NCBI GenBank assembly: GCA_028554755.1
Contig: JAPTOF010000001.1
Location: forward strand, 29,439,501 to 29,503,500
Length of the DNA: 64,000 nucleotides
Direction of reading: 5' to 3'
From: Cordia subcordata
Taxonomy: Eukaryota > Streptophyta > Magnoliopsida > Boraginales > Cordiaceae
The position numbers and the translations under genes are program-made. Under the pieces are notes generated by a model. It saw only the letters and a list, made by a program, of their open reading frames with translations, was not told the origin of the DNA and did no database searches. Numbering within the stretch: position 1 is the stretch's first letter; each line of letters starts with the position of its first letter. Below, piece after piece: positions 11,854-24,813 of this stretch.

Positions 11854-12426
11854 GAAAAAACAGAGCAACCAGTAAAACAATAACTGGATTTTATAAAATC
11901 ATGTGAAAAACGAGACACATAACATAAGCAAAGGAAGAGGCAGATATCCTATGAAAACCCCTATCCTGCTAAATTTTCTTTCAGTATTCTTCTTTTTAAT
12001 GGCAACAAGTGCAAAACCCTATTATAATTAGATTACCAAGCATGGACGTTAAATTATTCCAAAAGTTACAGATGAGAAAAGCTAATCGTCCTTAAGGAAA
12101 AGCAATCCTAATAAACTAGTCATCCGGACAGAGAGAGGAACCACAGAGAGGGAAATACCCTGAGACCGAGCTATAAGCCCATAATACAGTTAACTTGAGC
12201 AAGACTTCCTCTAGTTTCTAAAAAAGGAAAAGAGATTATCATATGGGTTTATCCCAAAATTTGAACCAAACAAAAATTAACACCAAAAAGAAGAAACTTA
12301 CTTAGTGGAAGATCCAAGTGTTGAAGCCATGAAGAACTTGGGAGATCTGAGATTGGCCATTCGAGGAAGAGCAAATGAAGGGTACTTTTGGGATTGAAAA
12401 TTGATAGCATTCAGCTTCAATGCCAT
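9229..12426 (-). CDS. SAD: Stearoyl-[acyl-carrier-protein] 9-desaturase, plastid; three exons
   Basis: This enzyme introduces the delta-9 double bond into stearoyl-ACP in the plastid stroma, using ferredoxin and O2, to give oleoyl-ACP. CDS exons on the minus strand: 12426-12302 (125 nt), 10786-10282 (505 nt) and 9789-9229 (561 nt with TGA/TAA-type stop). The introns are 12301-10787 (1515 bp) and 10281-9790 (492 bp), both GT-AG. The joined protein is 396 residues, the usual length of plant SADs. Exon 1 encodes a Ser- and Lys-rich transit peptide starting [10 protein letters not shown]. The mature part contains [27 protein letters not shown] and the di-iron ligand motifs EENRHGD (exon 2) and DEKRHET (exon 3). 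It ends [12 protein letters not shown]. No frameshift or stop was found. Intron 1 contains a long A-rich tract (11823-11858). The family is also called FAB2/SSI2 or DES. Confidence 0.97.
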
Positions 12427-12429
12427 TTT

Positions 12430-12660
12430 TTCTTTTCTTCCTTTTTTTTTTTTTTTTTTGGAGACTTTTTTTTGCTTGTGATGTCTAGCTTCTTTTGTTT
12501 CAGCTTTCAATTTCTGAGGTTCTGATTTCCTCCACGGAAAGTTAGAGAGAGAGCGAGAGAGCGAGAGAGCAAACGGCCAAGTACACACAAAACTCAGGCC
12601 GGTGGGGCTGCTTTGCAAGTTGGGAGTTCTTGCATTACTTATATATCCATACAAATCATG
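12430..12660 (-). promoter_or_regulatory. Core promoter and 5' UTR of the desaturase gene
   Basis: On the minus strand a TATATAAG box lies at 12639-12646, about 215 bases upstream of the start codon, placing transcription start near 12610. The leader contains a CT-rich repeat (GAGAGAGAGCGAGAGAGCG on the plus strand, about 12544-12570) and a long A/T homopolymer just before the ATG. CT-rich leaders are common in strongly expressed plant housekeeping genes. Confidence 0.65.
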
Positions 12661-12949
12661 ATTTAGATCACCAAAATTTCCCTCGTTTTCTTCAAAATTC
12701 CATAACTACCCTTCTTTTTGTTTTCAATGCCGTGTTTGGGTCCAATGTTATAAGGTTTTTCCTTTTCATCAGAATTTTTTAATTTATTATTGACTAATAT
12801 ATTAATATAGTATTTTTTTATATTAATTATTATTGTTAGAAATAAATCAAAATCGATGTAGAACACTTAATACAAAAGTATTAGTATTATATATTAAAAT
12901 CTCAAAATTTTGGGTACCTCATGGTCTTGTTTTGCCGACCATGATTCAG

Positions 12950-13102
12950 AGAGTGTTTTTCTTTACTTATAAGCAAGTTAAATTTGTTTATAAGCAAATA
13001 AATGAAAAGCAGCACTTTTTTTTTTTACTTGTTTATGAGTAAGGTTTTATAAGTACAAAAGTTGCTCATCTTCATAAAAACAAAGCCAAACACCGTCTAT
13101 GA
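12950..13102. mobile_element. Degenerate short MITE-like inverted repeat
   Basis: The left end AGAGTGTTTTTCTTTACTTATAAGC and the right end GCCAAACACCGTCT are imperfect inverted repeats around about 150 bp with an A/T-rich core. No target duplication is clear. It is probably an old relative of the GGGTGTTTGG family. Confidence 0.4.
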
Positions 13103-14403
13103 TTTTTTGCCTTTTCGAAAATACTAAAATATAACACATCTTGGGATTTCTGTAAAAAAATTGTATTTTTTTTAACAAAAATATTACAACTTTGGAATGG
13201 ATTTTGCAAATATTATAAAAGCATTTAGGAGTGATTGGAAGCTTTAACGAAATGCCTGAAGCGCTTGGAAACGCTTGAAGGGTTTTTCAGTCTGTTTCTG
13301 TTTCTTTTTCTTTGGGTTTAAAAGTACTGCTTCTAACATCTTTGGAATATTTTAGTTGTGTGGTGTTTTACAATACTTATTTCTTAACCAACCTGTTTAC
13401 ACTCAAATTTCACAACCTATCGGCCTGATGGCCTAAAGAGAGACTTATGGTTGAAAGAGGCCCAAAAATTAAAGTCTGAATGTACGGCTTGAACAACACA
13501 ATAACAGCCGATTCAAGATCCCAGAAATAAATAACAAATATGTACAACACGTGCCCGTTTTCAAAACAAAGATCAAGTCACAATAAGACGTGCAGTAGTA
13601 ATCACTAACCAAGAATAAGGGAGCAAATTCACTGAGAACCAAGTCAAACTCAATAGCCTGAGAAGGCTCTGGAGCTATTTTGGTCGTTGAGAAAATTCAT
13701 GAGTTAATAAAGTATAAAAGCCAGCCTATGCTCAGTGGAAAAGGATCTCAGAACTACTAGCTCCCATTGTTTAGCTCTAGCTTGGGCGTAGCTTAATCTT
13801 AGGATAGTCCTAGAGTAGTTGTAGCCTAATGACGGTTTAGTCTTCATCTCCATTGTAATTCACTTTGCAGCTCTTATACCTTCGCTATAATTAAGTTTAC
13901 AGTTAGTCCACTGTAATTAATTTTACGGCTTTTGTCAACCTTTGCTATAATTAGAATTGTGGCTTAGGTTTTTGTAAGCTCATTGTAATTAACTTTACGG
14001 CAAGGATCAATTTCACTATAACTAGGTTTACGGTGTCATTGGCAAAGTGACAATCATTTATAGTGTCGATTCCTTGTATCAGTTAGTCGGTCTTTTGTAT
14101 TTTTTTTATTTTTGTAAAATCACTAGCTTGGTTTTATCTTAATTGCATTCTAGTTTTTGCTTCGATTTCATTGCAAGAAAAAGAGTTTGTAATCCATATC
14201 GAACCAAGTCCCTGGATCGAGTTCAAGGTAAGGAACCCATTTTCATAAATTTGTGTGAGAAGACCAAGCAACCACATAGGCGACGCAAGAAGGTTCTGCC
14301 TTCGCATAAAAAGAGACCTTGGTCGGAACTTTGGCCACAAGTTTATGGCTTGGTGAAGGTTTTTCCAAGCCAACACAACCGAATTAAAAAAAAAAATTTG
14401 AAG

Positions 14404-14794
14404 GCTCTATTTGGATTGTTTTGAAGAAAAAATTAGCATAAGTTAATTTTAACAGTATAAAATTAATAATCAAAATAATTTTTGCTGACATAAATTTTTT
14501 CCTTTTTTATTTAAATTTGCAAGTTATTTTAAATATTTATAGATTATGATTTTTGATATGATAAAAATAATTATAAAAGTTTAAAACTAATCATCGAAAT
14601 AATTTTTCCTAGCATTTTCTTTTTACTTTTTTAGTTAAATTTGTAAATTATATTAAATATGTGTATATTGTGATTTTTTGTATAATAAAAATAATTGTAA
14701 AAGTTTAAAATTAATACCAATAATTAATGTTTTAAACTCTTACAATTATTCAACAATCATCATGATGGTCAATTTTACTTGGATTCACCCTATT

Positions 14795-14847
<53 letters not shown>

Positions 14848-15536
14848 TAAAGTGGTACCTTGCATGAGATTCCTACCTTTGTTGGCGAAGAACTTAAGAA
14901 GCTTATTCCCAAAACACTTTCTCAGGGGTAAAGTATTGTCGGTTTAATTAACCTACTTTTGAAGAATAAATCAAACGTTTCATAAAATTATTATTGGCAT
15001 CTATATACATTTAAACTCTCAAGATGTTGGAGATGTCTGCTTGGGTTGGTTTATAAAAAGAATTTTTTTTGGTGTAATTAAAAAAAAACTTTTTAAAGAA
15101 ATTTTATATCTTCAGTTTTTGAAAAAGAAATCCAGTTTAAGCTTTTCTAAGCTTTGCAACTTTTTTTTAAGCCAATCTATACATTTGTTAGAAAAAAACA
15201 GTTACTTTTTTTATGAAAATGGTTATGTGATCACTCCATCCACTATTGAGTAGCAATGTTTTCAACACTACTTAAAACACTGTTGCCGAACAGGGCCTTA
15301 TTCTAATCATTAGTTACATAAAAATGCATGCAATAAATAATTAATAAATTTATAATAATCTTTAAACTTTTACAATTATTTTTATTATACCAAAAATCAT
15401 AATCTATAAATATTTAAAATAATTTGTAAATTTAAATTAAAAAATAAAAACTTATGCAACGCAAAATTATTTCGGTCATTAATTTATACTATTACAATTA
15501 TTTTATGTTATCTTTTTCTTAAAAACAATCGAAATA
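14404..15536. repeat. Long foldback nested in MULE-1
   Basis: The left arm (from CTCTATTTGGATTG) and the right arm (to CAATCGAAATAGG) pair over roughly 200 bp. The left arm contains a tandem duplication of about 115 bp (14470-14585 and 14590-14715), both copies containing ATAATTTTTsCTsrCAT-like and AAAATAATT.TAAAAG blocks. Between the arms lies a TA dinucleotide run (14798-14834). A further possible small insertion (about 15030-15300) ends GCCGAACAGGGCC. Confidence 0.6.
14798..14834. repeat. (TA)n microsatellite
   Basis: About 18 TA units, followed by a short GTATGTATG run. A hypervariable tract inside the foldback element. Confidence 0.9.
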
Positions 15537-16021
15537 GGCGTCAAAAAGCTTCACACGTTTTCCAAACCCGTCAGGCATTTTCGTTGAAGTTTCGAAGCGT
15601 TGCTATAACGCTTTTCTAATATTTTAAAAAATTCGTTCGAAAGTTGTAATGTTTTCGTAATAAAAAATGAAATTTATAATATTTTGAAAAAGTCCCACAT
15701 CTTGTAATGCCCTACTAATATTTGCGTAGAGTAGAGATATTCCATCGTACAAATAAAAATTTATATTTCTAGTGATATTTTTAAAAATTAATGTGTTTTG
15801 ACCAAATAGGAAACAAATTAATGTGTTGTCTAAATAACTTAATGCCAATAGTCTCAATAATGTTATTTTGAAAAGATTGAAAGTTAATTATATACAATAG
15901 CAAAAACGGCTCGATAATTTTCTTTGATTAGAAAATCTTGCATGACTTATCTATACAGGAATAATTCCTCTATATATTCTTGAATTATGGCATTTGAGAC
16001 ACTTTATTTCTAAACTACTAA

Positions 16022-17173
16022 GGAGGTGTTTGGTTCAAGGAATAATGGAGGGTTGTTGGAAAAGTGAACTTGGAAATGTAATATTCTCGCATTTGGTTCA
16101 CAGAATAAAAAATGATTTCTAGGCATGTCATATTCTCGGGAATGCAATATTCCTGTCATCTGCTTAATTTCATTCCCATACAAGGAGGTGGGGAATCCAA
16201 CTTTCCTGAGTTATGGGAATGTGTAAAGTAAATTAAAAAGATAGAAAAGCCCATATTTAAAATATGATAAAAATTAACAAAAATAAAAATAATTACTAAA
16301 TGATGATGATGATGATGATAAATTATTCAATATGTATTTTTACTAAATATTTGCTTTTATCTTTAAAAATAAAAAATAATAATAAAAGGTAATTAATAAA
16401 TAAAGAAAGTTAAAAATATAATAAAAATAAAATAAGAAATAATTAATTTAAAAATAATAATATTTAAAGATTAATTGAAAATAAAAATAAAAATAATTAA
16501 AAATTAATTACTCAATAATTAAAAATTAAAAATAAAAATAATTAATAATTAATAAAAAATATAAAATTAAATTAATTAAAAATAAAATAAAAATATTAAT
16601 AATAATAAATATCTAATTAATTTAATTAATTAAAGAATAATTAAATTATTAAAATAACAAAATAATATTTTAAAACTAATAATTAATAAATAAATGAATT
16701 AATTATTTTATTACTTAATTATTTGAAAAATTCAATTGAATTAAAAATTAATATATTAATCAATTAAAAATAATTAATTAAGTAAATAACTAAATAATAA
16801 CTCAAATGACAATATATATTAATTAATTAAAAACATAAATTAAAAATGAAAAATATTAGTTAATTAAAAATAAATAATAAAGCAATGAAATAAATAATTA
16901 ATAATAATAAAAATAATTAATTAGTTAATTAATTAGGGACATGTTGTAGAATAGCTTAAAATTCTCAGGAATATTAATTTTAAACCAAACATAACACGTT
17001 AACATTCTTAGGAATTTTCCAAATTTTCCTAGGAATGTTTTGGTATACTAAATGTATGTTTTTGGTATACTAAACACTTTTTATATCATTCTCAGGAATC
17101 ATATTCCCAGGAATTTGATTCTTGGAAATGTGATTCTAAGAATGATTTTTCATTCCCCGAATCAAACGCCTCC
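16022..17173. mobile_element. Tourist-like element, 1152 bp, TAA target duplication
   Basis: The ends are GGAGGTGTTTGGTTC and GAATCAAACGCCTCC (inverted), with TAA directly outside each (16019-16021 and 17174-17176), the hallmark of PIF-Harbinger elements. The termini also share AATATTCC/GGAATAT and CAGGAAT words. The middle (16250-16940) is extremely A/T-rich with almost no G/C and contains no coding frame. A GATGATGAT run lies at 16302-16319. Confidence 0.82.
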
Positions 17174-17176
17174 TAA

Positions 17177-18363
17177 AGTGAATCTTTCGGTTCCTGAACT
17201 ATTAATTATTAAACACTGATTGTGCTTTTAACTATTTTCATCCATAAGTAGGGATTTTTTGTCCAGAAACTAATTTATTGATGACAGGTTTCGTGTCAAC
17301 ATGTAAGTTCACATGAACACATACAAGTAATATAGAAAGTGAATAAGAGATCTTTTCCACGAAAACCTAATTTCTGAATTTGCTAACTACCAATTTGTTT
17401 GCTCTATCTAAGTCAAACACAGAATGATATGGGGAGTCTATGAAATTAAAGTAAAGAAAGTTCATAATTAAATTAGCGAAATAATTAAGACAATAACAAA
17501 GATTTCTAGTAGTTAAAAGACCTATTATTACAATTTTCGTTAACTTATGTGTTTATTATCTAGAAACTCTCATATTTACTCAATTTAATCCTTGGTGATA
17601 ATTCGGAATTCTAATTTTCCAGATGTCTCTTTTGGATACAAATATAACTAATCCTTCTTAAACCTTAAACTATATTTCTATACTAGATTATTAATTCAGG
17701 TCGATGAATAATAGATTCTTTTGGAGTATCTAGAGTGACGAAGTCATTCCTGCCTCAATCACTGAGCAAATCAATCTAAACTACAAAAGTTAATTTGTTT
17801 CTAAGCTATTCAATTTAAATCTCACCTTAATCTCCTTTTCCAATTCCATTAGGTGTATCGTACATATTGGTGGTCAAGCTATATGACAAATTAATAACAG
17901 GATTGATAATAACACCAAAGAAGTAAATTGAGACAAATAAAGAGAAGCTATTCAAATAAATAATCAGAAATGTTCTATTGCAATCTTAGAAAAAATAGTT
18001 TACTTCATGCTAGAATAAGAAAATAGCACAAAAGACTCAAAAGATTAGAATTTCATGACAAAAGAAATGAAAAAGATGTAAAAAGCTAGAAAATTTATGG
18101 AGTGTTTGGCTTTTTAGGTGTGGTGCAGCTTCTAGGGTGGTTACCTATTATAATAAGGGTTAAACTAGGTTTCTATAGTGAATGGGCTACATCAGCAATG
18201 CCTTATTTTTGGCTCATTCGCAATGTCTCGCCCAGAAGAGAGACAGCAGTGCCTAGGCAACAGCAATCTTGATAGTATTTCTTTTCCAACTCTACTTCTG
18301 TTACTTAGGCGAAAGTTGAGCTCACCCAGGCAGGAATCAACCTAAATAAAGCCTATTAACCAA
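17177..18363. other. Intergenic, no gene recognised
   Basis: No open frame of note on either strand. The 18100-18363 part is richer in G/C and contains Cys/Gly-type words such as GCCTAGGCAACAG. It reads like an old LTR or repeat fragment, but no partner copy was found in the window. Confidence 0.4.
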
Positions 18364-18849
18364 TTCTTCTGTCTGATTTTTTTTAACCTAAATTTTAAAA
18401 TCTCATGCAAAACTAACTCTATTCGTAAGGAGTTTTGAAAAATAACCCAAATTGGTTCCGAAAACGCGTTTCAAGCATTCTTAAAACGTGAAACGCAGTA
18501 TGTAACAAAAAGACGAACGCGGCTGCGTTCCATAAATTCGCAACATCAGGCCTTTTTGCTCAATCTTACCTTTGCATTTTGAAAAAAATTCCCCCAACCC
18601 CCCAAATACGAAATTTTTAGTTTTTTCAGCGTCATTACAAGAATATAGCCTTGATCTTGTAAGTTATCTTTATTTTATTTTGTTTTTTGCAATTGTATTT
18701 AACATTTTAAGTTATGTAATTTGTTTTTAGATTTTGTAATTTTTGTTTTGATAGTTAACGTTAGTTTGTGTTAATTTGTATTTTAATTGTTGTTAGAATT
18801 ATAGATTAGGTTTTTGAACATAATTTCAGCATGATCATTAGAAATAGAA

Positions 18850-18851
18850 TT

Positions 18852-18925
<74 letters not shown>

Positions 18926-18960
18926 GTGGGAGTGGCTTTAGCAACGGTCTCTATCTTTTG

Positions 18961-19013
<53 letters not shown>

Positions 19014-19227
19014 TATTATTATTATTATTATTATTATTAGTATGATCATTATTATTAATTGTATTATTATTGCATGAATATTATTAATAATAAATGTTAT
19101 CATAACTATTATTATTAAGATTATCATTATTATTAACAATATTATTATTTTTATGATTAATGTTATATGTTAGATGTTATTATTAATTTTATTATTACTA
19201 TTATTGATATTATTATCATTATTTATT

Positions 19228-19272
<45 letters not shown>

Positions 19273-19275
19273 AAT
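18850..19275. repeat. Cluster of trinucleotide microsatellites
   Basis: Runs of AAT (18850-18925 and 18960-19016) that flip into ATT (19011-19040), then a GAT run (19229-19271), with ATT-rich DNA between. The AAT/ATT boundary near 19011 is a near-perfect inverted repeat that could extrude as a cruciform. The runs lie directly upstream of the PMD frame within MULE-2. Confidence 0.92.
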
Positions 19276-19423
19276 GTTATATTTTTGTTATTATTATTAT
19301 TATTATTAATACTATTATTGATATTATTATTTGATAAAATTAGAGATTTATGTTTAGAGTCAAATATACTTAGTTAATCGTTATTATTATTATTTATTTG
19401 AGGACTCATTATGGATACTCGAC

Positions 19424-21830
19424 TTGTACCAGCAGACACCACGTTACTCAACCATTTTCTGGAGCACCAGGTGCAATATTTTGCAGGATCCACACCATTT
19501 GGATACTTTTAGGTGCTATAGGTCAGATTGGTATTTGTTTAATAATCCAGAGCACCCATTGGTACAGCAGCAGTTGGTGGAGATAGGATTCTACAGGTGT
19601 TATAAATCTCGCTACCATCAGCTTAACCGCGGATTGATTACTGCCATGATACAGAGGTGGCGGCCGGAGACCCACACATTTCATTTACCCGTAGGGGAGG
19701 CTACCATCACCCTACAGGATGTGGTTGTGTATTAGGGTCTTCCCGTGACTGGTACTTCTATTCCGGTGCTTGATACGGTCCCACACTCGAGGGATGATTG
19801 GGTTGTCACGATCCGTGATTTGTTGGGGATTGATGCGAATGCGGTTGCGGACGACGGTACTGACCATATTGACATTGTGGGGAACTCAATAAATTTCGTC
19901 CAGCTGCGGGACAGGTTTGTGATACAGGGCACTCTGGAAAACCCCACTCAGTACCAGGCGTAGCAGCGAGCACGGCTATGGATATTTCTCGTGATTTGCT
20001 GTCACTTTTTTGCTGACACAAGTACGAATGATGGTAATTTGTCCTGGTTACTGTTATTAGCAGACTTTGAGCGTATCTGGCAGTACAACTGGGGTGCAGC
20101 TGTACTATCATATTTGTACTAACAGCTTGACCGCGCCTCTTTCTGTTAGTATAAGGATGTATGCAGAGCCGTGACACTAGTCCAGGTATTGGTTTGCATC
20201 ATGTAGTTATGTTTAGATTTTTTGAATGTTAACTTTATTATTACAAGCGTTATTATAACATAACACATGTTTAATGCTTAAAGTTTTTTGCATAGGATAG
20301 ATTGACAACTTTTCGACCTCAGCTCTTACATCCCATACGAGGGCGGCTACAGCGACAACAACATCATTTGGAGCCTACGTTTCAGCTTCCTGGCGTTCCA
20401 CGAGGTGCACTGTTTTACGTGAAAAAGGAAATGACAGATGCATCCGGAAAGTCAGGTCAAGTTGAGTGTTGGGATGTTATAGACCATCTGCAGCCAGACG
20501 AGGTATAGTACACTCAAGTTGATTTATTAATTATTCATATCCTGTATTATTGGACATGTGCGTGATGCATATAATTAACTATTCGATACTTGTTTTGGTT
20601 ACAATTCATATGGCAGCCATTCAGGATGATATTAAGCAACCTCCCACCGTATTATGTTGCCGATAGTGACGTTTGGCAGGCCCAGAACCCGCTGATATTC
20701 GGACATACTGTTGAGTGACACCGTCCGGATCGTGTGTTGCGGTAGTTTGGACTAAGGTTGGCAATCCCTTCTGATCCGCCTGCACATAAGAAACATAGGG
20801 ACGGGAAGGAAAAGGTTGAGGGAGATGCGCTGACAAGGGCTGTGACGATGTGGAGGAATTGGCAGCAGCACGTTTTACATGGACAGGTGGAAGATGCGCC
20901 GACGGCAGCAACACTGAGGACTTATATGACTTGGTACCGTCGGGTGACCATATTACATGTCGATCATCCAGGTACAAGTCATAGGAGAGATGGTTACGTG
21001 GCATCTGCACTTGATGAGACGCCACTAGTGAGCTACCTTTGTACTCTTTTTTATGTTCCTCAATGAAAATTGTGCACTATTTGTTGATATTAACCACAAT
21101 ATGATATGTTTTGTTGCCTACAGGCGTCTGTTGTTCAGCATGTGGTCCACCATTCCCGTGATTTGCGGCAGCATTACGAGCAGGAAGACCTTCGCAGCGA
21201 TGTCTATTCGATGGAACATGTGATGCGACACTTGCAGCTCATGCAGTTGTATGGTGAAAGTGTACTCCGACACACACAGCACCAGTATCTCATATAGTAG
21301 AAAGCCGTGTGGGAGTTGCCCCATGCGCCTCCGATTCAGCCATTGCAGCAGCATAGAGAGCATCGTTCACAGCATGCTCGACCTTCGCAGCGTACTCACA
21401 CGTATCCCACCAGGTCATTACAGCCATTCACCCCCGATACACCATTGCCAGCATATCGTCCACCCACACGGCCGCCATTGCAGTGACCCACGTGGCGTTT
21501 GTTCCCCGTTGACTATTCCAGCATGCACATAGGTCAGAGCAGTGGCGGTAGACAGGGTACGTTCAAGGCTAGCGGATCATCCAAGCAGATGATTGATGAG
21601 CCAGATGACGGCGAGGAAGATGACGAGGAGATGCAGAACGAGTCATCGGGGGGGGTCTCCGAGCGGATACATGGGGTCCCAGGCACCAACCACATAGCCA
21701 CAAGCACATGAGCCTCCGCCATGTCAGACACGTTCATCCAGAAAACGTTACGCACCATCCCCTGTTAGACGTCATTTACTTGACTGCACTAACAGGGGGA
21801 AGGGGCCTGATCATTACACACCTGGATGAT
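19424..21830 (+). pseudogene. Plant mobile domain (PMD, MAIN/MAIL1-like) gene, decayed
   Basis: The translation shows the conserved PMD start: [19 protein letters not shown], then [12 protein letters not shown] and [10 protein letters not shown]. Further on come GLPVTG, the LSWLLLLADFERIWQYNWGAAVLSYLY region and VADSDVWQAQNPLI followed by VE-HRPDRVLR-FG. Likely introns with GT-AG ends: about 20189-20296, 20507-20613 and 21032-21123. The reading frame is cut by TAG at 19733, 19961 and 20147, TAA at 20120, TGA at 20716, TAG at 20743 and two adjacent TAGs near 21297. Each lies where Gln or Trp is expected. The C-terminal part (21499-21711) is acidic and low in complexity. PMD proteins occur both as host genes (MAIN, MAIL1) and inside plant transposons. 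The role inside a MULE is not established here. Confidence 0.78.
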
Positions 21831-22079
21831 GTATTCAGTTTTGGAGCACTTTTTTTTATATGTATTTGGTGACACATTATTTTGAGTTGATTGGACTTTC
21901 ATTTGGCTTTTTTTTTTAATTTTAGACACGTTATTTTAGACATGACAACGTTAATTAGACATTAACGTTACAACGTCACAACAAATAAGCATAAAACGAT
22001 TACACAATAACATTACAACGTCAAAACAAATAGACATAAAATGATTACATATGGAACTTGTGGCAATTGCTAAACATAA

Positions 22080-24690
22080 CGTATTACGCATTTTGGTTGT
22101 TGGGGCAAATTGGAGCAGTGCGACCTGGTTGACCATATGTTATACACCTTCGTCGTCCACAACGGTTCGAGTGATCCATCTCGTTTGGAATGCGCTGGCC
22201 ACCGGCTCATCCTCTTCTCTGTCGAACACGACTTAGGTTCAGATGCAACGTCCATGCAGGCGCTGAAGGCCAATAAAATTGGTGTCCAAGAGGCTCAAAT
22301 GTCCGCCAATAGGTATCTTTGTACGATTTCACTGTTAACTATTGAGGTATCATGTTTTCCACATTAAACTCCCTAAACTGAGCAACAGTTTGCACATGCG
22401 AGCATGGCAAGTGATATTCAACCCACTTTCCGCAAGTACACGTTCTTTCTTCCCAGTTGACAACATGATTTGGCGGATTCTCGTTCCATCGCACTGGCAA
22501 CCGACCGACCTGATATCTGCCATCGTCTCTGAAACTAAATACATGATGGCAATGTGATGAGGTCTCCTACTTCTCAAATAGCTCCCTCATAGTAAGAGGG
22601 AGTCGATGGCCTTCACTTTCCAACTACATGGCATGGACCAACAAATCATGAAAGTAACCTTTTATCTTCATAAAAGTATTAGTAACAAAGGCCGTGATGG
22701 GTAACCCCGTTGCACCGATGAGGACACCGTTGAAGCATTCGACATTATTTGTGGTCATCACACTCCATCTATATCCCTCATCAGCGCTTATGGTCCAGGT
22801 ATCGATAAGGATATCGGATAGGAACTTGTGTACTCGTCTGCCAACACCGTTCTGACTAGGGTCCACAACAAGGATCATGTTTATTGCATGCACATGTTTG
22901 CGTGCTTAACATTCTTAGCCAGCTATCCAACACATGTCTTTAATGAATTGATTCCGCCATCTTTTCATCACATTGCTTTTCAAATGTCTTAAGCAAATAC
23001 GATGTTTTATTTCAAGTTGATCGTCACGTGTAACCCGTTCGATTGCAGATGCGATGCCTGCATGCCTATCTGAAATGATACACACTTGGGGTATCCCAGT
23101 GAAAAAGTTCTCACGCAACTGATATAAGAACCACGACCAAGTACGAGTTGTCTCTGCGTCCACAACTGCAAAAGCTAACGGCAACACTTGACAGTTAGCG
23201 TCTGTGGCTAATGCAACTAGGAGATGACCTTTGTACTTTCCCCGCAAGTGTGTGCCATCCAGCAAAACAACGGGCTTACAATGCCTCCACGATGCGATGT
23301 ATAGACCGAACGCCCAGTAAACCATGTCGAAAATTTTTTCAGCCTGCGTTGAACCTTTGGCGAACCTATATCTCACAACACTACCTGGATTCTTAGCCAT
23401 CATGGCACCAAGAAACTGTGGGAGCATTTGATACGTGTTCCAATTTCCATACACTAGTTCAATTGCTTTATTCCAGCCGTTCCATGCTTTTTCGTAACTA
23501 ATATCCGCGTTAAGCTTTTCCTTCATGTGAACTTAGATAAGCCCGACCTCGTAATCAGTCTTCTTAGCTATGAAATGCCTCACCAAATATCCAACCAAAC
23601 CTGAGGTCAAATTTCTGTGCCCCGGCACAATTATTTGCGCCATACATACATGTCTGGCGTCATACTGTGTGATCTCCCACTGCTTGTGCGTTGCTTTCCT
23701 TATGACACGTACATACCATAGGCATGCTACACTTCCACTGTGTATTTCCTTACATTGTACCTTCCACAGGGTCTTACTCGACTTGACAACCCTATATTCC
23801 TTTTGTATTTTTATCGCGTTCTATTGAACAGCCCTTATCCCATCCACTTTGGATGGGAACACTATTTCTTTGGCCAGTTCCATCCTGTCGGAGTCTTATA
23901 TTGGACGTTTGGTGACCTCGTACTACTTGTCTTGTAGAATTCAGTCCTAGCAGTATGAAACTCCACTGCTTCCTCCTCATTTACCTCTGCCTCTACATCG
24001 ACATTCGGTCTTTCTACCTCGTTCTCAATTTGGTAGGTCAAACTTGCTTCTGAGACTGCATCTTCTTCTTGATCGTTCAATTCACCATCCTCGTTTTCTT
24101 CGTCTGCCTTTGACAAAATAGTATCTGCTGCAACGTCACATCTCTCCTCCGTGCCACCGCCATGATGCAAGGGTTCTCCGACTTCAAAAGTGGACTATGG
24201 TTGTGGGGAAAGGGAAAAAGTGGCAAACTCTGCTATTGTTGTTGCAATATTGATATGTTCATGGTGTTGTATTTGGGTCCGGCATATTGGACTGGTACGG
24301 GACGTCGGGCATTTGTTGCGGCACATACACGTCGTCAGACTGAAGGGACTGGACATCCACTATTACGTGCGCCACACAACGGTTCCATTTACACCGAGCT
24401 GTGCCATACATCTCCCGCATATCTTCATCATCAATTATTGCACTTGGATAATAATAAATCTGCTGCAATGTAGCATCCCATCTATGGTCACGATAGCATA
24501 AGCTAACCCTACCGATGGTTGGACGTTACCCTAGTTTTCTAATTACACGAGAAACAAATTGATCGTAAGTTGTATCGGGATGAATTTTGATTTTGCGTGG
24601 TATATTTGGACTTCTATAATCAAGACCATAATCGATCATTATTGTGTGACTGTCGTAGTATAAAAGAACAATAACATCGGTTGAATTCAT
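22080..24690 (-). pseudogene. MuDR-type MULE transposase, decayed
   Basis: Minus strand, N to C. An N-terminal segment (24690-24260) starts at ATG 24690 and runs through an IKIHPDTTYDQFV block. An acidic linker follows (24170-23900). The MuDR DNA-binding region (about 23890-23570) contains YRVVKSSKTLWKVQC and WEITQYDARHVC. The MULE DDE domain (23526-22915) has PVVLLDGTHLRGKYKG, ALATDANCQVLPLAFAVVDAE, IISDRHAGI and HRICLRHL. Then comes MTTNNVECFNGVL (about 22740). A SWIM zinc finger with CTCGKW....PCSH lies near 22400-22445, and a damaged C-terminal knuckle near 22100. At least six stops and two frameshifts are present, for example TAA at 24528-24526 and upstream of 23526. The transposase would bind the TIRs and cut out the element. 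Confidence 0.88.
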
Positions 24691-24813
24691 TCTTTTAGAT
24701 GCTTTGGTAGACACTTATACTGACAAATTGAATGAATTTGGAAGAAACTTTATTTGGTAGAAAGTGGAATGATGGGTAATGGATTGAATGATCCGGTGGA
24801 GGAAGGGGTTGGG

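Larger units (their letters stand above)
13143..15695. mobile_element. MULE-1: non-autonomous Mutator-like element with long TIRs
   Basis: About 160 bp at the left (13143-13300) matches, in inverse orientation, about 155 bp at the right (15541-15695). The matches include the block around GAAATGCCTGA and the ATTACAACTTTsGAA block. The 8-bp repeat CACATCTT flanks it (13135-13142 and 15696-15703), in range for Mutator (usually 9) or hAT (8); the TIR length favours Mutator. The interior encodes no transposase. It holds a promoter-like segment (TATAAAAG near 13710), phrases built on GTAATTAACTTTACGGC that recur at 13850-14040, and a second foldback element. Confidence 0.7.

Noticed and set aside
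18951..19377. Ile-rich and Leu/Met-rich frames
   Set aside because: Direct translation of AAT, ATT and GAT microsatellites.
20621..21025. 134-codon minus frame across the PMD gene
   Set aside because: Antisense shadow; the plus-strand translation carries the recognisable PMD blocks.
24162..24501. 103-codon plus frames across the transposase N-terminus
   Set aside because: Antisense shadows of the MULE-2 transposase.
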